The position numbers and the translations under genes are program-made. Under the pieces are notes generated by a model that was not told where the DNA came from, ran no database searches, and was given only the letters and a program-made list of their open reading frames with translations. Of a DNA stretch of 64,000 nucleotides, positions 49,632 to 58,223 are shown in pieces. Source of the stretch: CAZVJU01 sp964627195. GTDB lineage: Bacteria; Patescibacteriota; Microgenomatia; UBA8517. Positions within the stretch are counted from its first letter, which is position 1. Each line of letters starts with the position of its first letter. The stretch covers positions 1 to 64,000 of the forward strand of contig CAZVJU010000003.1 of NCBI GenBank assembly GCA_964627195.1, read 5' to 3'.

Positions 49632-50807
49632 ATGACTACAAGTATAACCACTTTTGACGTATTAGTTATCTACACCGAAAAACTTGCCATTAGTGCCAAT
49701 TCTCCCTTAGAAGGTACTCCTGCACCATTCGCCAAAGAATCAGCTAACGCAAATTACAATATTGTTTATGCCTACTTTCTCAAAACCTGCCGGAGATTTA
49801 ATTTAAAAGCGGCCTTTGCAACCTCAGCCGATATAATCGGCGCCGGCTTAGTCAAAAGTTATTGGCTTTTTGATAATGGTACTTGGCTAAAAAGAGACAA
49901 GGTCGGTTTTTCTGAATTAATTTTTGATAAATTTTTTCCTACGAGTAAGAAAATCAGAGTTAGTCGCAATTTACTTTTCTCTTCAAAAAAGGTGAAATCT
50001 TTTAGTAACCCCCACCTTTTTAATCTTTGTTTTGATAAACAAAAAACTTACAATAAGCTCCGGAAATTTTCTATTCCCACGGTAACCATAAAAGGGGCAA
50101 CCAGAAAAGGCGTTACTGAAGCCTACAAGACTCTTACCGAGAAAGTGGCTATTCATCCCCACAAAGACGATTTTTCCGACGAAATTATTATGAAAGACAG
50201 ATTTGGAGCTGGTGGAAATAACGTCTACAAATTTAAAGCCAGTCAAAGACTTAAAATGATTGCGGTAATGAAAAAGCACAAAAAGAAATCGTTTATCGCT
50301 CAGCCGTTTGTAAAATTTAATAAAGGTTTCAGCTATAAAAACTCTCCAGTTTCGACTGATATCAGGATGATCTATTTCGGCAAAAAAATAGTTCAAACAT
50401 ATATAAGAATGGCTAAACCGGAAGAGTTTAGGTGTAATGAACATCAAGGGGGGCTTTTAAAATATTTACCAGTAAGGGAAATGCCTCCTAAGGTGGTGGC
50501 ATTTTCAAATGATATTGCCAAAATTCTAAACGAGAGATCATCTTTTTTTACACTTGACTTTATTATCAGCAATACCAGAAACGTTTATCTTCTCGAAGCA
50601 AATACCGGACCGGGGTTAGACTGGAATCTAAAAATCAAGGAAAACGAAATTGAAGCCAAGAAATTGATAAGACTTGTTGTCAAAGAATTAGCCAAAAGGG
50701 TTAAACTTCCAATCACTACTTCTAAAAATAAGGTTGAAAATATTAAAGTAGGTGTTCCGGGTGCTAGCGAATACACGGTAGTACCAAATCTGTTATCGCC
50801 ACTTTGA
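49632..50807 (+). CDS. ATP-grasp domain protein
   Basis: A 391-residue protein with an ATP-grasp fold from about residue 130. The nucleotide-binding segments are VAIHPHKDDF and EIIMKDRFGAGGNNVYKF near residue 195; the metal site is FTLDFII and YLLEANTGPGLDW near residue 325, typical of RimK/YheC-like ligases. It would join a carboxylate to an amine or peptide; the substrates are unknown. It follows the helicase gene by 15 bases, so the two are probably co-transcribed. Confidence 0.78.
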   Translation: MTTSITTFDVLVIYTEKLAISANSPLEGTPAPFAKESANANYNIVYAYFLKTCRRFNLKAAFATSADIIGAGLVKSYWLFDNGTWLKRDKVGFSELIFDKFFPTSKKIRVSRNLLFSSKKVKSFSNPHLFNLCFDKQKTYNKLRKFSIPTVTIKGATRKGVTEAYKTLTEKVAIHPHKDDFSDEIIMKDRFGAGGNNVYKFKASQRLKMIAVMKKHKKKSFIAQPFVKFNKGFSYKNSPVSTDIRMIYFGKKIVQTYIRMAKPEEFRCNEHQGGLLKYLPVREMPPKVVAFSNDIAKILNERSSFFTLDFIISNTRNVYLLEANTGPGLDWNLKIKENEIEAKKLIRLVVKELAKRVKLPITTSKNKVENIKVGVPGASEYTVVPNLLSPL

Positions 50808-50846
50808 ACTGACTATTTTTAAGTTATTAACTTCTTTCGAAGAGAT

Positions 50847-52085
50847 CTAAAAATAAATTTGAAATACTTTTAGGTAAGACAGAAGTAAATGCGGCATAAG
50901 ATAACGGGTTTTCACCGACTCATGAGCCTTTTGCGAAATTGACTGCATTTTATCCTGGTTGGCAAGAACATATACTATTTTTTCTGCAGCTTCCTCTACC
51001 GAGTTAACTAAAAATCCATTTTCGCCATCCTGAATCTGTAGTTGTATTCCTCCAACCCGTCCTCCGATAACAATAGCCCCTTTCCACATGGCTTCGGTTA
51101 CCGTTAGTGCAAAGCCCTCTTTGATAGACTTTTGCAGAATAACATCTGAGGCAGTTTGAAATGCATCTACAAACCTATCGTTATCCTGCATATTAATGAA
51201 AAATAAAATACCTTCTTTACTTTTTGCATATGCTTTTACTTCCTCCGCAATTTGCACTCCTTCAGGATCATCGGATGCCATCTGAGCCACAAACGCTAGT
51301 TGCAAATTCGGAACCCGCGCTTTTGCCAGCTGACACGCATCTATCACCCCAATAGGATCTTTCCAGGGATCAAGGCGGGAAACTTGGGTTACAAGCGGTT
51401 TTGTTACATCTACTCCTAAACTTGTGAGTAAAAGTTTTGCTTCGTCTTTAGTCATCAACTTATTTTTAGGTGCAAAAGGATCTATAACCGGAGTTATCAA
51501 ACTTACTTTCTCCCCAGCTATACCATCGTGGACAAAATCCTGCATAGTAAAGATAAAACGATCAAACTTCTGCAAATAATCAAAAATAAAACTCCATACA
51601 GCTTCGTTGGGAGTCGAGGTATCAATATGACACCGCCAAATGACAAGTTTGGGCCGATTTTTCATAAAAGCCACTGCCGCTGCGGGTTGTGGATCATGAA
51701 CAATAAGGACATCTGTTTCTATTTCATCCAAAAGTCTTGCACACACTTTGTTGTGCTCAAGATACAAGTGTTTTTCTTGAGGAGTTAAATCACCCGCTTT
51801 GCCTTGAAGGAAATTATGAATTTTTTTGGTTACTTCGAAAAAAGCCATATCCGGAGGAATAACATACCAGCCACAGGATAGACCAAGGTCCCGCCACAAG
51901 GGAACTTCGCTCGGCAGCATTTCGGCTACTCCGCCCCCTAGAGCAGTTGCGTTAACTTCTGCGATCTTTAAGTTTTTTGACTTTTGAGCTAGAGTGGTAA
52001 GTGACTCGACAACATCAGGAATAAGACTGTTGTAGTCTACCAATTTTTTCTCAGCAACAGATACTTCTTGTAATGCCAGCGACAT
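50847..52085 (-). CDS. TreT-like trehalose-synthesising glycosyltransferase (GT4)
   Basis: A 412-residue retaining GT-B glycosyltransferase similar to TreT, which makes trehalose from NDP-glucose and glucose. Recognised parts are NATALGGGVAEMLPSEVPLW near the N-terminus, VIWRCHIDTSTPN near residue 150, VSRLDPWKDP near residue 235 and the C-terminal KSIKEGFALTVTEAMWKG with the donor-binding Glu residues. The start at 52085 gives a standard N-terminus and avoids overlap with the upstream glycosyltransferase. Other GT4 sugars are possible, but the GGGVAE motif is characteristic. Confidence 0.82.
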   Translation of the reverse strand: MSLALQEVSVAEKKLVDYNSLIPDVVESLTTLAQKSKNLKIAEVNATALGGGVAEMLPSEVPLWRDLGLSCGWYVIPPDMAFFEVTKKIHNFLQGKAGDLTPQEKHLYLEHNKVCARLLDEIETDVLIVHDPQPAAAVAFMKNRPKLVIWRCHIDTSTPNEAVWSFIFDYLQKFDRFIFTMQDFVHDGIAGEKVSLITPVIDPFAPKNKLMTKDEAKLLLTSLGVDVTKPLVTQVSRLDPWKDPIGVIDACQLAKARVPNLQLAFVAQMASDDPEGVQIAEEVKAYAKSKEGILFFINMQDNDRFVDAFQTASDVILQKSIKEGFALTVTEAMWKGAIVIGGRVGGIQLQIQDGENGFLVNSVEEAAEKIVYVLANQDKMQSISQKAHESVKTRYLMPHLLLSYLKVFQIYF

Positions 52086-52092
52086 ACGTGAT

Positions 52093-53211
52093 CTATTCTT
52101 CAGCCCAAACCCCTTTGAGGATATCTCGCGTGGTTTGCATCTCTTTGAGCGTCTTTTCACTAAGCTTTGCTCTCTCTTCAAATATTTCTATCACTTTTTG
52201 GTACGCAAGTTCATATTGCCTCGCCATGATTTTATAATTAAAAAGATTTCTCGCCCGCTCGGAAATATATCTTCTATCCATAGAAAAAAGTTGATCCATA
52301 TGGTGGTAACCCTGAACAAAGTCTTCGACCAAAAGCCCTGTCCTACCCTCTTCAATAAGCTCAGGCATAGAGCCCTTTTCAATAGCCAGAGTCGGCGTAC
52401 CACAGTATGCTGATTCCAAAACAGTTAAGCCAAAGGGTTCGCGAAAACCAGTTGGATGCAAATTTACCCGAGCGTTACTAATTAGTTCAATTTTTTCCTG
52501 CATACCGATTTCACCAAGGTTTTCAACAAGAGGATGCGCTAAATAGGGCTTAATAACTTTTTCAAAATAGTCTTTGCCTTGGAAATCCAGTTTGCCGGCA
52601 ATCTTAATTTTCATTCCAAGCCTTAGTGCCAATTCAATTGCAAGATGTGGATTTTTCTCCTGGTCATAGCGACCTATAAAACACAAATAATCCTGAGGTT
52701 TTTCAACAAAAGGAAATTCTTCGGGGTCAAGACCATTATAACAAACCCCAACGTACTGAAGATCAGGAAATCCTTCCTGCTGGTTTTCCGAAATAGAAGC
52801 GTAAAAAAGCCCTTCGCGCTTTTCAAAATATTTTAACTGCGAAAAAAGAAATGGACCATGAAGAGTCGTCAGATTTGGAAATTCCTGAAAGTCTATAAGA
52901 TCATACGCGTTGGAATGAATTATGTCGACGTGAGGTAAAATAGCTCTTAATATTTTCTTCATTCTTTTATGAATTTCAGCAACTCTCCTTTCTATCGTAA
53001 TATTTTCCTCCACATCCTTGCCAAAGAAAGTATGTTTTTCACAAATGGGAATAAGTTTGCAGGGTACTTGAGAATCACCCGGTGCAAGTAAGGTCACTTC
53101 ATGACCTCTTTCCATAAGTCCCTTGATAAGGAAATAAATCACACGCTCAGTACCACCGTATTTTTGGGGAGGAACCTCAACATAAGGTTCCGCAAGCATA
53201 GCAATTTTCAT
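52093..53211 (-). CDS. Glycosyltransferase family 4
   Basis: A 372-residue GT-B enzyme. The N-terminal MKIAMLAEPYVEVPPQKYGGTERVI glycine loop, the central FIGRYDQEKNPHLAIELA near residue 180 and the C-terminal EPFGLTVLESAYCGTPTLA near residue 260 with the EX7E donor-binding motif are typical. It is transcribed with the TreT-like gene seven bases downstream. Its product may be a glucan precursor; a UDP-glucose-dependent role is likely but not certain. Confidence 0.88.
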   Translation of the reverse strand: MKIAMLAEPYVEVPPQKYGGTERVIYFLIKGLMERGHEVTLLAPGDSQVPCKLIPICEKHTFFGKDVEENITIERRVAEIHKRMKKILRAILPHVDIIHSNAYDLIDFQEFPNLTTLHGPFLFSQLKYFEKREGLFYASISENQQEGFPDLQYVGVCYNGLDPEEFPFVEKPQDYLCFIGRYDQEKNPHLAIELALRLGMKIKIAGKLDFQGKDYFEKVIKPYLAHPLVENLGEIGMQEKIELISNARVNLHPTGFREPFGLTVLESAYCGTPTLAIEKGSMPELIEEGRTGLLVEDFVQGYHHMDQLFSMDRRYISERARNLFNYKIMARQYELAYQKVIEIFEERAKLSEKTLKEMQTTRDILKGVWAEE

Positions 53212-53248
53212 ACATTAAAGCAGGCTTAATTTGAGATTATTACTTGTA

Positions 53249-53254
53249 TATAAT
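53249..53254 (+). promoter_or_regulatory. -10 box (TATAAT) for the glucosidase gene
   Basis: TATAAT lies 48 bases before the ATG at 53303, in the short divergent region between the two carbohydrate operons. It argues against the TTG start at 53231. Confidence 0.45.
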
Positions 53255-53302
53255 ACTACAAAGGTAATAATATTAGAAGCTATCCAAGCTACGAGAAGAA
53301 TT

Positions 53303-55087
53303 ATGGTCTATTATATTAAAGAAAATTTTTATTTTGATATCGACAAATATAACCAACTTAGGATAACCGGACCACAAAATCACCTTCTTCTTGGCTTGAC
53401 CATTCCCGAAAATGTCAAAATTGAAGTTGAAAAGTATAACCTTCACAAGAAGCAGCTGGTCGTAAAATTAAAGCTTTCTACAAAAAAATTAACTACGCCA
53501 ATTCCTATTGTCACAGACATTCGAACCATAAGAACTTACACAGAAAATGTCCGCCCTCAACCAACTTATGGAGAACTGATAGAAAAAAATATTGAAGAGT
53601 TGGTCCCTCAGACAATTAGACAAGTTAAAAGAAAAGGAAAGATCGTTCTCAAGTTTGCCAAAACGTACACCGACGAACGGGGAAAAATACGAAGGTACGG
53701 GGCAAAATTTATTCTTCCGCCTGATTCCAGCGCAAAAATTGACGGGAAAAAGTTAACGATAACCTCTGATAAAAATATTTTTTTAACCATTAAAACAATT
53801 ACAAATGTAACTGTTTCTCAAAAACTTCGCTCCTTGGTTTTTGTTCCTGAAGAAGATATTAGTCGGGATCTATTTAATAAAACCTTATTAGACCTTTACC
53901 AAAAAGCAGGTAAAGATGTTGAATATCTAGTTCGAACTCAAAAAACGAGCAGCTTTGAGTATGGCACAATATTCCCACGAGACTGGATTGAGTCAGCGGA
54001 TCTGGGACATGGAGACTTCAGCCCTGAGACTATTGATTATATGTATTCTCAGGCTATGAAAAATATCTCAGAAACGGGCGAAGGCTGGCACGAAGAACTG
54101 GTGGGCTCATACCGAATGAAAGCGGGTTCTAAAAATTTTATCGATAGAAAGATGATTGACATAGAACCACGCTACATCATCGGTATGAATTTCGTGACAA
54201 AGTCTTTCCTGCTGAATAAAGAAAATAGAAGAAAGCTAAAATTGGTGGCAAATTACATACTGCGTAACGCCGAAGAAAAAGAACTTATAACATTTAAGCG
54301 AACACATCGTGCTCGCGATGAATACTATCCTGTTGGTAATTGGCGAGACAGCGGCAATGCATTTCCCGGGCAAAAATCCCCCTTGGCTCCTTATGATGTC
54401 AATTGTGTTTTTTATCCAACCAGTTTGAAAATAATCCGAGAATACTGTACCTTTTTCCAAATCCGCAATCTTAATTGGTTGGATGAAATCTTCGAGAAAT
54501 GGCAATTGAATAAACAAAAATATCGTATGTATCACCCATATGACACAGTGGGGTATGCACTAGCAATTCACGGAAAGAAAAATAAACAACTTACAGTGTC
54601 ACACCTGGACGAGGCATATGACTTATTCTACGGAAATCCAAATCTTGAAGAAGTTGTAAGCTTTGCAATTAAGTTAGCAGATCCTGATTTTTTCTATACC
54701 CCCGTGGGACCAATCCTAGTAGCAAATGATGAGGAAGAATACTCAACCGGCCAATATCACGGTAAGGTTATTTGGCCAAAACAAGCCGCATTTGCAATCG
54801 CGGGGTTAGTAAGGCAATTCAGAAGAGGCATCTTGGAAAACTGGCCGAATGATGTTTTAGAAACAATCAAAGATGTAATTAAAATAACCTGTGAAGCTTG
54901 TTTTCGAGGCTGGGAAGAATTGGGCGTAATACCTGAGCTTTACTACTATGACAAAAAAGGTAACTGTGCAAGACTCTATACAGATCAGCAAAACTATGAG
55001 GGACCAATGAGTTTTCTGCAGCTTTGGAGTTTAGTCGGAGCTAGGCGGATTATGCGTGGATATCAGTTTATGAAGCTCCATGGCTAA
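53303..55087 (+). CDS. Amylo-alpha-1,6-glucosidase/glucoamylase-like (alpha/alpha)6-barrel protein
   Basis: A 594-residue putative glycoside hydrolase. The N-terminal half is beta-rich (residues about 1-190). The C-terminal half is an (alpha/alpha)6-barrel with FPRDWIESADLGHGDFSPETIDYMY near residue 225, GWHEELVGSYRM near residue 255, GNWRDSGNAFPG near residue 350 and YEGPMSFLQLWSLVGARR at the end. The motifs recall the glycogen debranching C-domain and GH15. It would release glucose from alpha-glucans or trehalose-like sugars. It is divergent from the GT4 and TreT-like genes, which suggests a common storage-sugar theme. Confidence 0.78.
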   Translation: MVYYIKENFYFDIDKYNQLRITGPQNHLLLGLTIPENVKIEVEKYNLHKKQLVVKLKLSTKKLTTPIPIVTDIRTIRTYTENVRPQPTYGELIEKNIEELVPQTIRQVKRKGKIVLKFAKTYTDERGKIRRYGAKFILPPDSSAKIDGKKLTITSDKNIFLTIKTITNVTVSQKLRSLVFVPEEDISRDLFNKTLLDLYQKAGKDVEYLVRTQKTSSFEYGTIFPRDWIESADLGHGDFSPETIDYMYSQAMKNISETGEGWHEELVGSYRMKAGSKNFIDRKMIDIEPRYIIGMNFVTKSFLLNKENRRKLKLVANYILRNAEEKELITFKRTHRARDEYYPVGNWRDSGNAFPGQKSPLAPYDVNCVFYPTSLKIIREYCTFFQIRNLNWLDEIFEKWQLNKQKYRMYHPYDTVGYALAIHGKKNKQLTVSHLDEAYDLFYGNPNLEEVVSFAIKLADPDFFYTPVGPILVANDEEEYSTGQYHGKVIWPKQAAFAIAGLVRQFRRGILENWPNDVLETIKDVIKITCEACFRGWEELGVIPELYYYDKKGNCARLYTDQQNYEGPMSFLQLWSLVGARRIMRGYQFMKLHG

Positions 55088-55130
55088 ACTCGTGGTTTTC
55101 TCGCTTTGATGATCAAAAACGCTTGTTTCG

Positions 55131-55457
55131 CTAACCAAAAATTTTTTTAACAAGAAGAGTAAAGTTTAAACCTTTATGTTTAGTTTTGCCTTCACTTTTT
55201 TTGGACCATACGGAAAGTATTAACCACTCATTTCTCTCATTCTTTTTAGCAACTACTTCTATTCGGACGTTATCAAGCGTTTTGTGATAAACCCAGACGT
55301 TTTTGGAGTTTGCATATCTAGATTGATCGGGGGCTCGCCATGTAGCCCAAGCATCACTCTGTTTAATTCCACGTTCTCTCATCCTGGCAAGAGCATGATT
55401 CGTCCAAATTACCCCGCCAAATTTATTGTCCACGCTTCCCTTTCCCTCTAATCTCAT
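55131..55457 (-). CDS. DUF4258-like small protein
   Basis: A 108-residue protein with the pattern of DUF4258: WTNHALARMRERGIKQSDAW near residues 18-37, a strand pair VWVYHKTLDNVRIEVVAKK and the closing ILSVWSKK. Related BrnT- or RelE-like folds act as toxins, but DUF4258 itself is not characterised. The start overlaps the upstream gene by 35 bases, so the two are translated together like a toxin-antitoxin pair. Functional assignment is uncertain. Confidence 0.6.
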   Translation of the reverse strand: MRLEGKGSVDNKFGGVIWTNHALARMRERGIKQSDAWATWRAPDQSRYANSKNVWVYHKTLDNVRIEVVAKKNERNEWLILSVWSKKSEGKTKHKGLNFTLLVKKIFG

Positions 55458-55761
55458 GAAGTATTTCTGCTTCTATACTTTTAATTTCATTTCTTAATAA
55501 CTCTTCAATATCCCCTTTTATCATCTTATTAAGATAGACTATGTGAGTATCACTGTAAGGAGACTCATGAAAGCTTAATAAAAACTCTTCATGGTGCTCA
55601 CGGGGTAAGATATCCAGAATTGAAGCTAAAACTCTATGATGAATAATTTCATCAATCAGTTGCCAAAGTTCCTCACGTTCTTCGGCTAAGTCAGTTACAT
55701 TTTTTATTTCCCTATCAACTTCCTCAAATATTATCAGGTGATCGTAAAAGATTCTACTCAT
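55423..55761 (-). CDS. Hypothetical helical protein, partner of the DUF4258-like gene
   Basis: A 112-residue, strongly acidic and helical protein (EEVDREIKNVTDLAEEREELW, HHRVLASILDILPREHHEEFL, EIKSIEAEILHEIRG). The LPREHHEEFLLSF segment recalls small helical proteins common in candidate-phyla genomes, whose function is unknown. The 35-base overlap with the next gene indicates translational coupling. Confidence 0.5.
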   Translation of the reverse strand: MSRIFYDHLIIFEEVDREIKNVTDLAEEREELWQLIDEIIHHRVLASILDILPREHHEEFLLSFHESPYSDTHIVYLNKMIKGDIEELLRNEIKSIEAEILHEIRGKGKRGQ

Positions 55762-55824
55762 AATAAATTAATGTATCTTTTGGCATATGCGATAAATCGC
55801 ATCTGTAGAAAATTTTTGACATAT

Positions 55825-56787
55825 TTAGTTTCTTAGCATTGCTATATCTAAGTTATTATACTCGACCGGACCAAGTGGAACTTCATTTTCCGGATCGTCC
55901 ACAAAAAAAATAATTACAGGCCCCTTTTTGTAAGCGCTGCCCCCTAAAGATTGCATCACTTCAGGACTTCCGCCGTAGTGTTTACCCGTCCAAGCTGCAG
56001 GACCAGAATCAGCGATAGAAGCGATAACTGCATTGCCGTTTTCAGTATTAACGATAAGCACTTTTCGGTACTTATACCAATTTTTTAAGTAAGGTTGTCT
56101 TCTGTCCCAATCCGACAAATAAAGGGTCTGGACGACTGCATACCATTTCTCTGTATCCTCCAACTCTTTCGTTAATGCCTGTTTAGACTGGGCGAAATAG
56201 CCCCAAGCCGAAAGTCCCGGCGCCATACCTTCCCGGATAACTTTGTTGCCCCCATGATCCTGTAATCTGTCACCGGGGAAACGTCTTAAATGCTGCTCTA
56301 TTCCAATAATACCGTATGTCGTATTTAAGTGTTCGGACTCCAATGTTGCGCGCGCAGGAACCCCAATCACATTTTGGAAAACCTGTTCTAAAAGTTTTTC
56401 CTCGGTACGGGATAGCGGACGTACTCTCCCGGGCAAACTTGAGGAAAGTGTATCTACAAGAATCTCTTTCGAGTTCTCAGTACTCGAACCAGCAGTGGCA
56501 AATTTCTGCAAAATTTCATAAGAGGGAGGTAATAACTTTAATTCAGTTGGTAAATTAAATAAAAGTGCGCCAGTGAGAGCCCCTGTGCCAATAAGTTTAG
56601 CAGAATGCTCACGGATTTTACCGATATCAAGTCCTTTTGATTTGAAAAACTCCTCAGCATGAAAATGTCTCTCCTTGATATGCCTTTTCGCTTCTAAGTT
56701 TACTAACTTTAGCCTTTGCCTCAATAATTCTGCATCCACTTTATTGGCAGCAATATCAAAATACGTTTGTGTGGGCAGCTTTCCCAT
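55825..56787 (-). CDS. Hypothetical protein with possible double-psi barrel-like C-terminal domain
   Basis: A 320-residue protein. The N-terminal 70 residues are basic and helical, one hydrophobic stretch (LIGTGALTGALLFNLP, about residues 64-80) could be a membrane segment, and the C-terminal part (NWYKYRKVLIVNTENGNAVIASIADSGPAAWTGKHYGGSP) looks like a beta-barrel with a conserved Asp. This resembles peptidoglycan-binding or lytic domains such as RlpA-like folds, but I cannot support a firm assignment. It lies 16 bases after gltX and so in its operon. Confidence 0.55.
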   Translation of the reverse strand: MGKLPTQTYFDIAANKVDAELLRQRLKLVNLEAKRHIKERHFHAEEFFKSKGLDIGKIREHSAKLIGTGALTGALLFNLPTELKLLPPSYEILQKFATAGSSTENSKEILVDTLSSSLPGRVRPLSRTEEKLLEQVFQNVIGVPARATLESEHLNTTYGIIGIEQHLRRFPGDRLQDHGGNKVIREGMAPGLSAWGYFAQSKQALTKELEDTEKWYAVVQTLYLSDWDRRQPYLKNWYKYRKVLIVNTENGNAVIASIADSGPAAWTGKHYGGSPEVMQSLGGSAYKKGPVIIFFVDDPENEVPLGPVEYNNLDIAMLRN

Positions 56788-56803
56788 AAATAGTTGAAAG
56801 TGG

Positions 56804-58180
56804 TTAGTTATTTGATAATACTATATTAATTCTTTTTAGCGTTTCTTCCTTGCCTAAAAGTATAATCGACTCGTTAATCGGCGGAGTAAATCTTTGACCT
56901 GTAATGGCAATTCTCAAATCCATGAAAAAGTCTCCAGTCTTGAATCCGTTTTTATCAATTTGTTTCATTAAACCATCGTTTAGATCCTTCAAAGACCAAG
57001 AGTCTAAGTTATCAAGTACATCTGTTGCGATTCCCAAATGTGTTTTCCAATTCCTGCCCAGCATTTTGGTTTCTATACTCGGCTTCTCAAAGAAAAAGCC
57101 CGCAATAGTTTCGAAATCACTAAGTTTTGTGATCCTTTCTTTGATCAAAGGAATAATTTTCTTAACCAAATTTTTATCAGCTTTATTCGGTGCAAATGGG
57201 AGCACTAGCTTGATTAACTCTTCGTCAGTCTTTTGGCGAATATAATAACCATTAAACCAATCAAGTTTTTCTTTATTGAAAAGGGGATTAGACTTTTGAA
57301 AACCGAAAGAATCGAATAGTTTGATAAATTCGTCCAAGGTAAAAAGTTCACGATTATCCTTGGGCGCCCAACCGAGAAGGATCGTAAAATTAAAGATTGC
57401 TTCCTTCAAATAACCTTCATCTTCTAATTGTCTAATAGAGGTTGATCCTTTTCTTTTGGCTAATTTACCCCCTTCGGCGGATTGAATATCAGTTAGATGG
57501 CCGATTTCCGGTCTGTTATATCCTAAATAGTCATATAAAAGTAAATGAATAGGCGTACTGGGCATCCAATCATAACCTCGTAAAACATGAGTTATTTTCA
57601 TATCATTATCGTCATAAGTCGCTGCCAGGTGATAGGTCGGAAGTTCACCTAGTACCTTTGATTTAAGAAGTGTTGCATCAAATACGGTATTTGAATCCCA
57701 GCTTATATCTTTATCGAAAACAAAATCGCGGTATGTTATCTTCTGGTTATCGGGAATTTTTATTTTTATGGCACCTTCTTTAAGTCCTTTATCCCTGCAT
57801 GGATCTCTTAAAATCTTCGTATAACCACTATGTTTTGCGTCTCTTGCTGAACATTGACAGTAAAATGCTTTGCCTTCTTCGACCAGTTTTTCAGCGACTC
57901 TTTTATAAATCCCCTCTTTTGCCCTTTCTGATTGGACGTAATATTCATTCCACTTCATCCCGAAATCTGAAATCATCTTTTTAATTATTTCTACAGCCTC
58001 TGGCACATATCTTCTTTGATCAGTATCCTCAATACGCAATAAAAAATCTCCCTTATTATGTTTAGCCAGAGCATAAGCATAAACACACGTTCTTAAATGG
58101 CCAATATGGGGCATTCCTGTCGGACTTGGAGCAAATCGCGTTCGTACTTCTTGAAATTTAGAAGATTTTAACTCAGCCAC
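56804..58180 (-). CDS. gltX: Glutamyl-tRNA synthetase
   Basis: A 458-residue class I synthetase charging tRNA-Glu. HIGH is at residues 25-28 (PTGMPHIGHLR), the zinc-like cysteines are in YCQCSARD near residue 107 and CRDKG near residue 128, and the KMSKS loop is LAKRKGST near residue 240. The helical anticodon-binding domain follows. Since no GlnRS is present and tRNA-Gln has the U1-A72 pair, this enzyme may also charge tRNA-Gln for amidation by GatCAB; that is inferred from the family, not shown here. The start is GTG, six bases after a TAGAAT box. Confidence 0.95.
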   Translation of the reverse strand: MAELKSSKFQEVRTRFAPSPTGMPHIGHLRTCVYAYALAKHNKGDFLLRIEDTDQRRYVPEAVEIIKKMISDFGMKWNEYYVQSERAKEGIYKRVAEKLVEEGKAFYCQCSARDAKHSGYTKILRDPCRDKGLKEGAIKIKIPDNQKITYRDFVFDKDISWDSNTVFDATLLKSKVLGELPTYHLAATYDDNDMKITHVLRGYDWMPSTPIHLLLYDYLGYNRPEIGHLTDIQSAEGGKLAKRKGSTSIRQLEDEGYLKEAIFNFTILLGWAPKDNRELFTLDEFIKLFDSFGFQKSNPLFNKEKLDWFNGYYIRQKTDEELIKLVLPFAPNKADKNLVKKIIPLIKERITKLSDFETIAGFFFEKPSIETKMLGRNWKTHLGIATDVLDNLDSWSLKDLNDGLMKQIDKNGFKTGDFFMDLRIAITGQRFTPPINESIILLGKEETLKRINIVLSNN

Positions 58181-58182
58181 AA

Positions 58183-58211
58183 TTGAATTCTACCACGAGT
58201 ACAGTTATACT
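58183..58211. promoter_or_regulatory. Overlapping divergent promoters for gltX and the 58224 gene
   Basis: On the plus strand TTGAAT (58183-58188), 17-base spacer and TATACT (58206-58211). On the minus strand TTGAGT-16-TAGAAT overlaps the same interval and ends six bases before the gltX GTG. The two polymerases would compete. Confidence 0.55.
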
Positions 58212-58223
58212 CAAAAGAGCTTT

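Noticed and set aside
49983..50447. A 154-codon frame antisense to the ATP-grasp gene
   Set aside because: The plus-strand frame has clear ATP-grasp motifs; the antisense frame shows no motif and no promoter.
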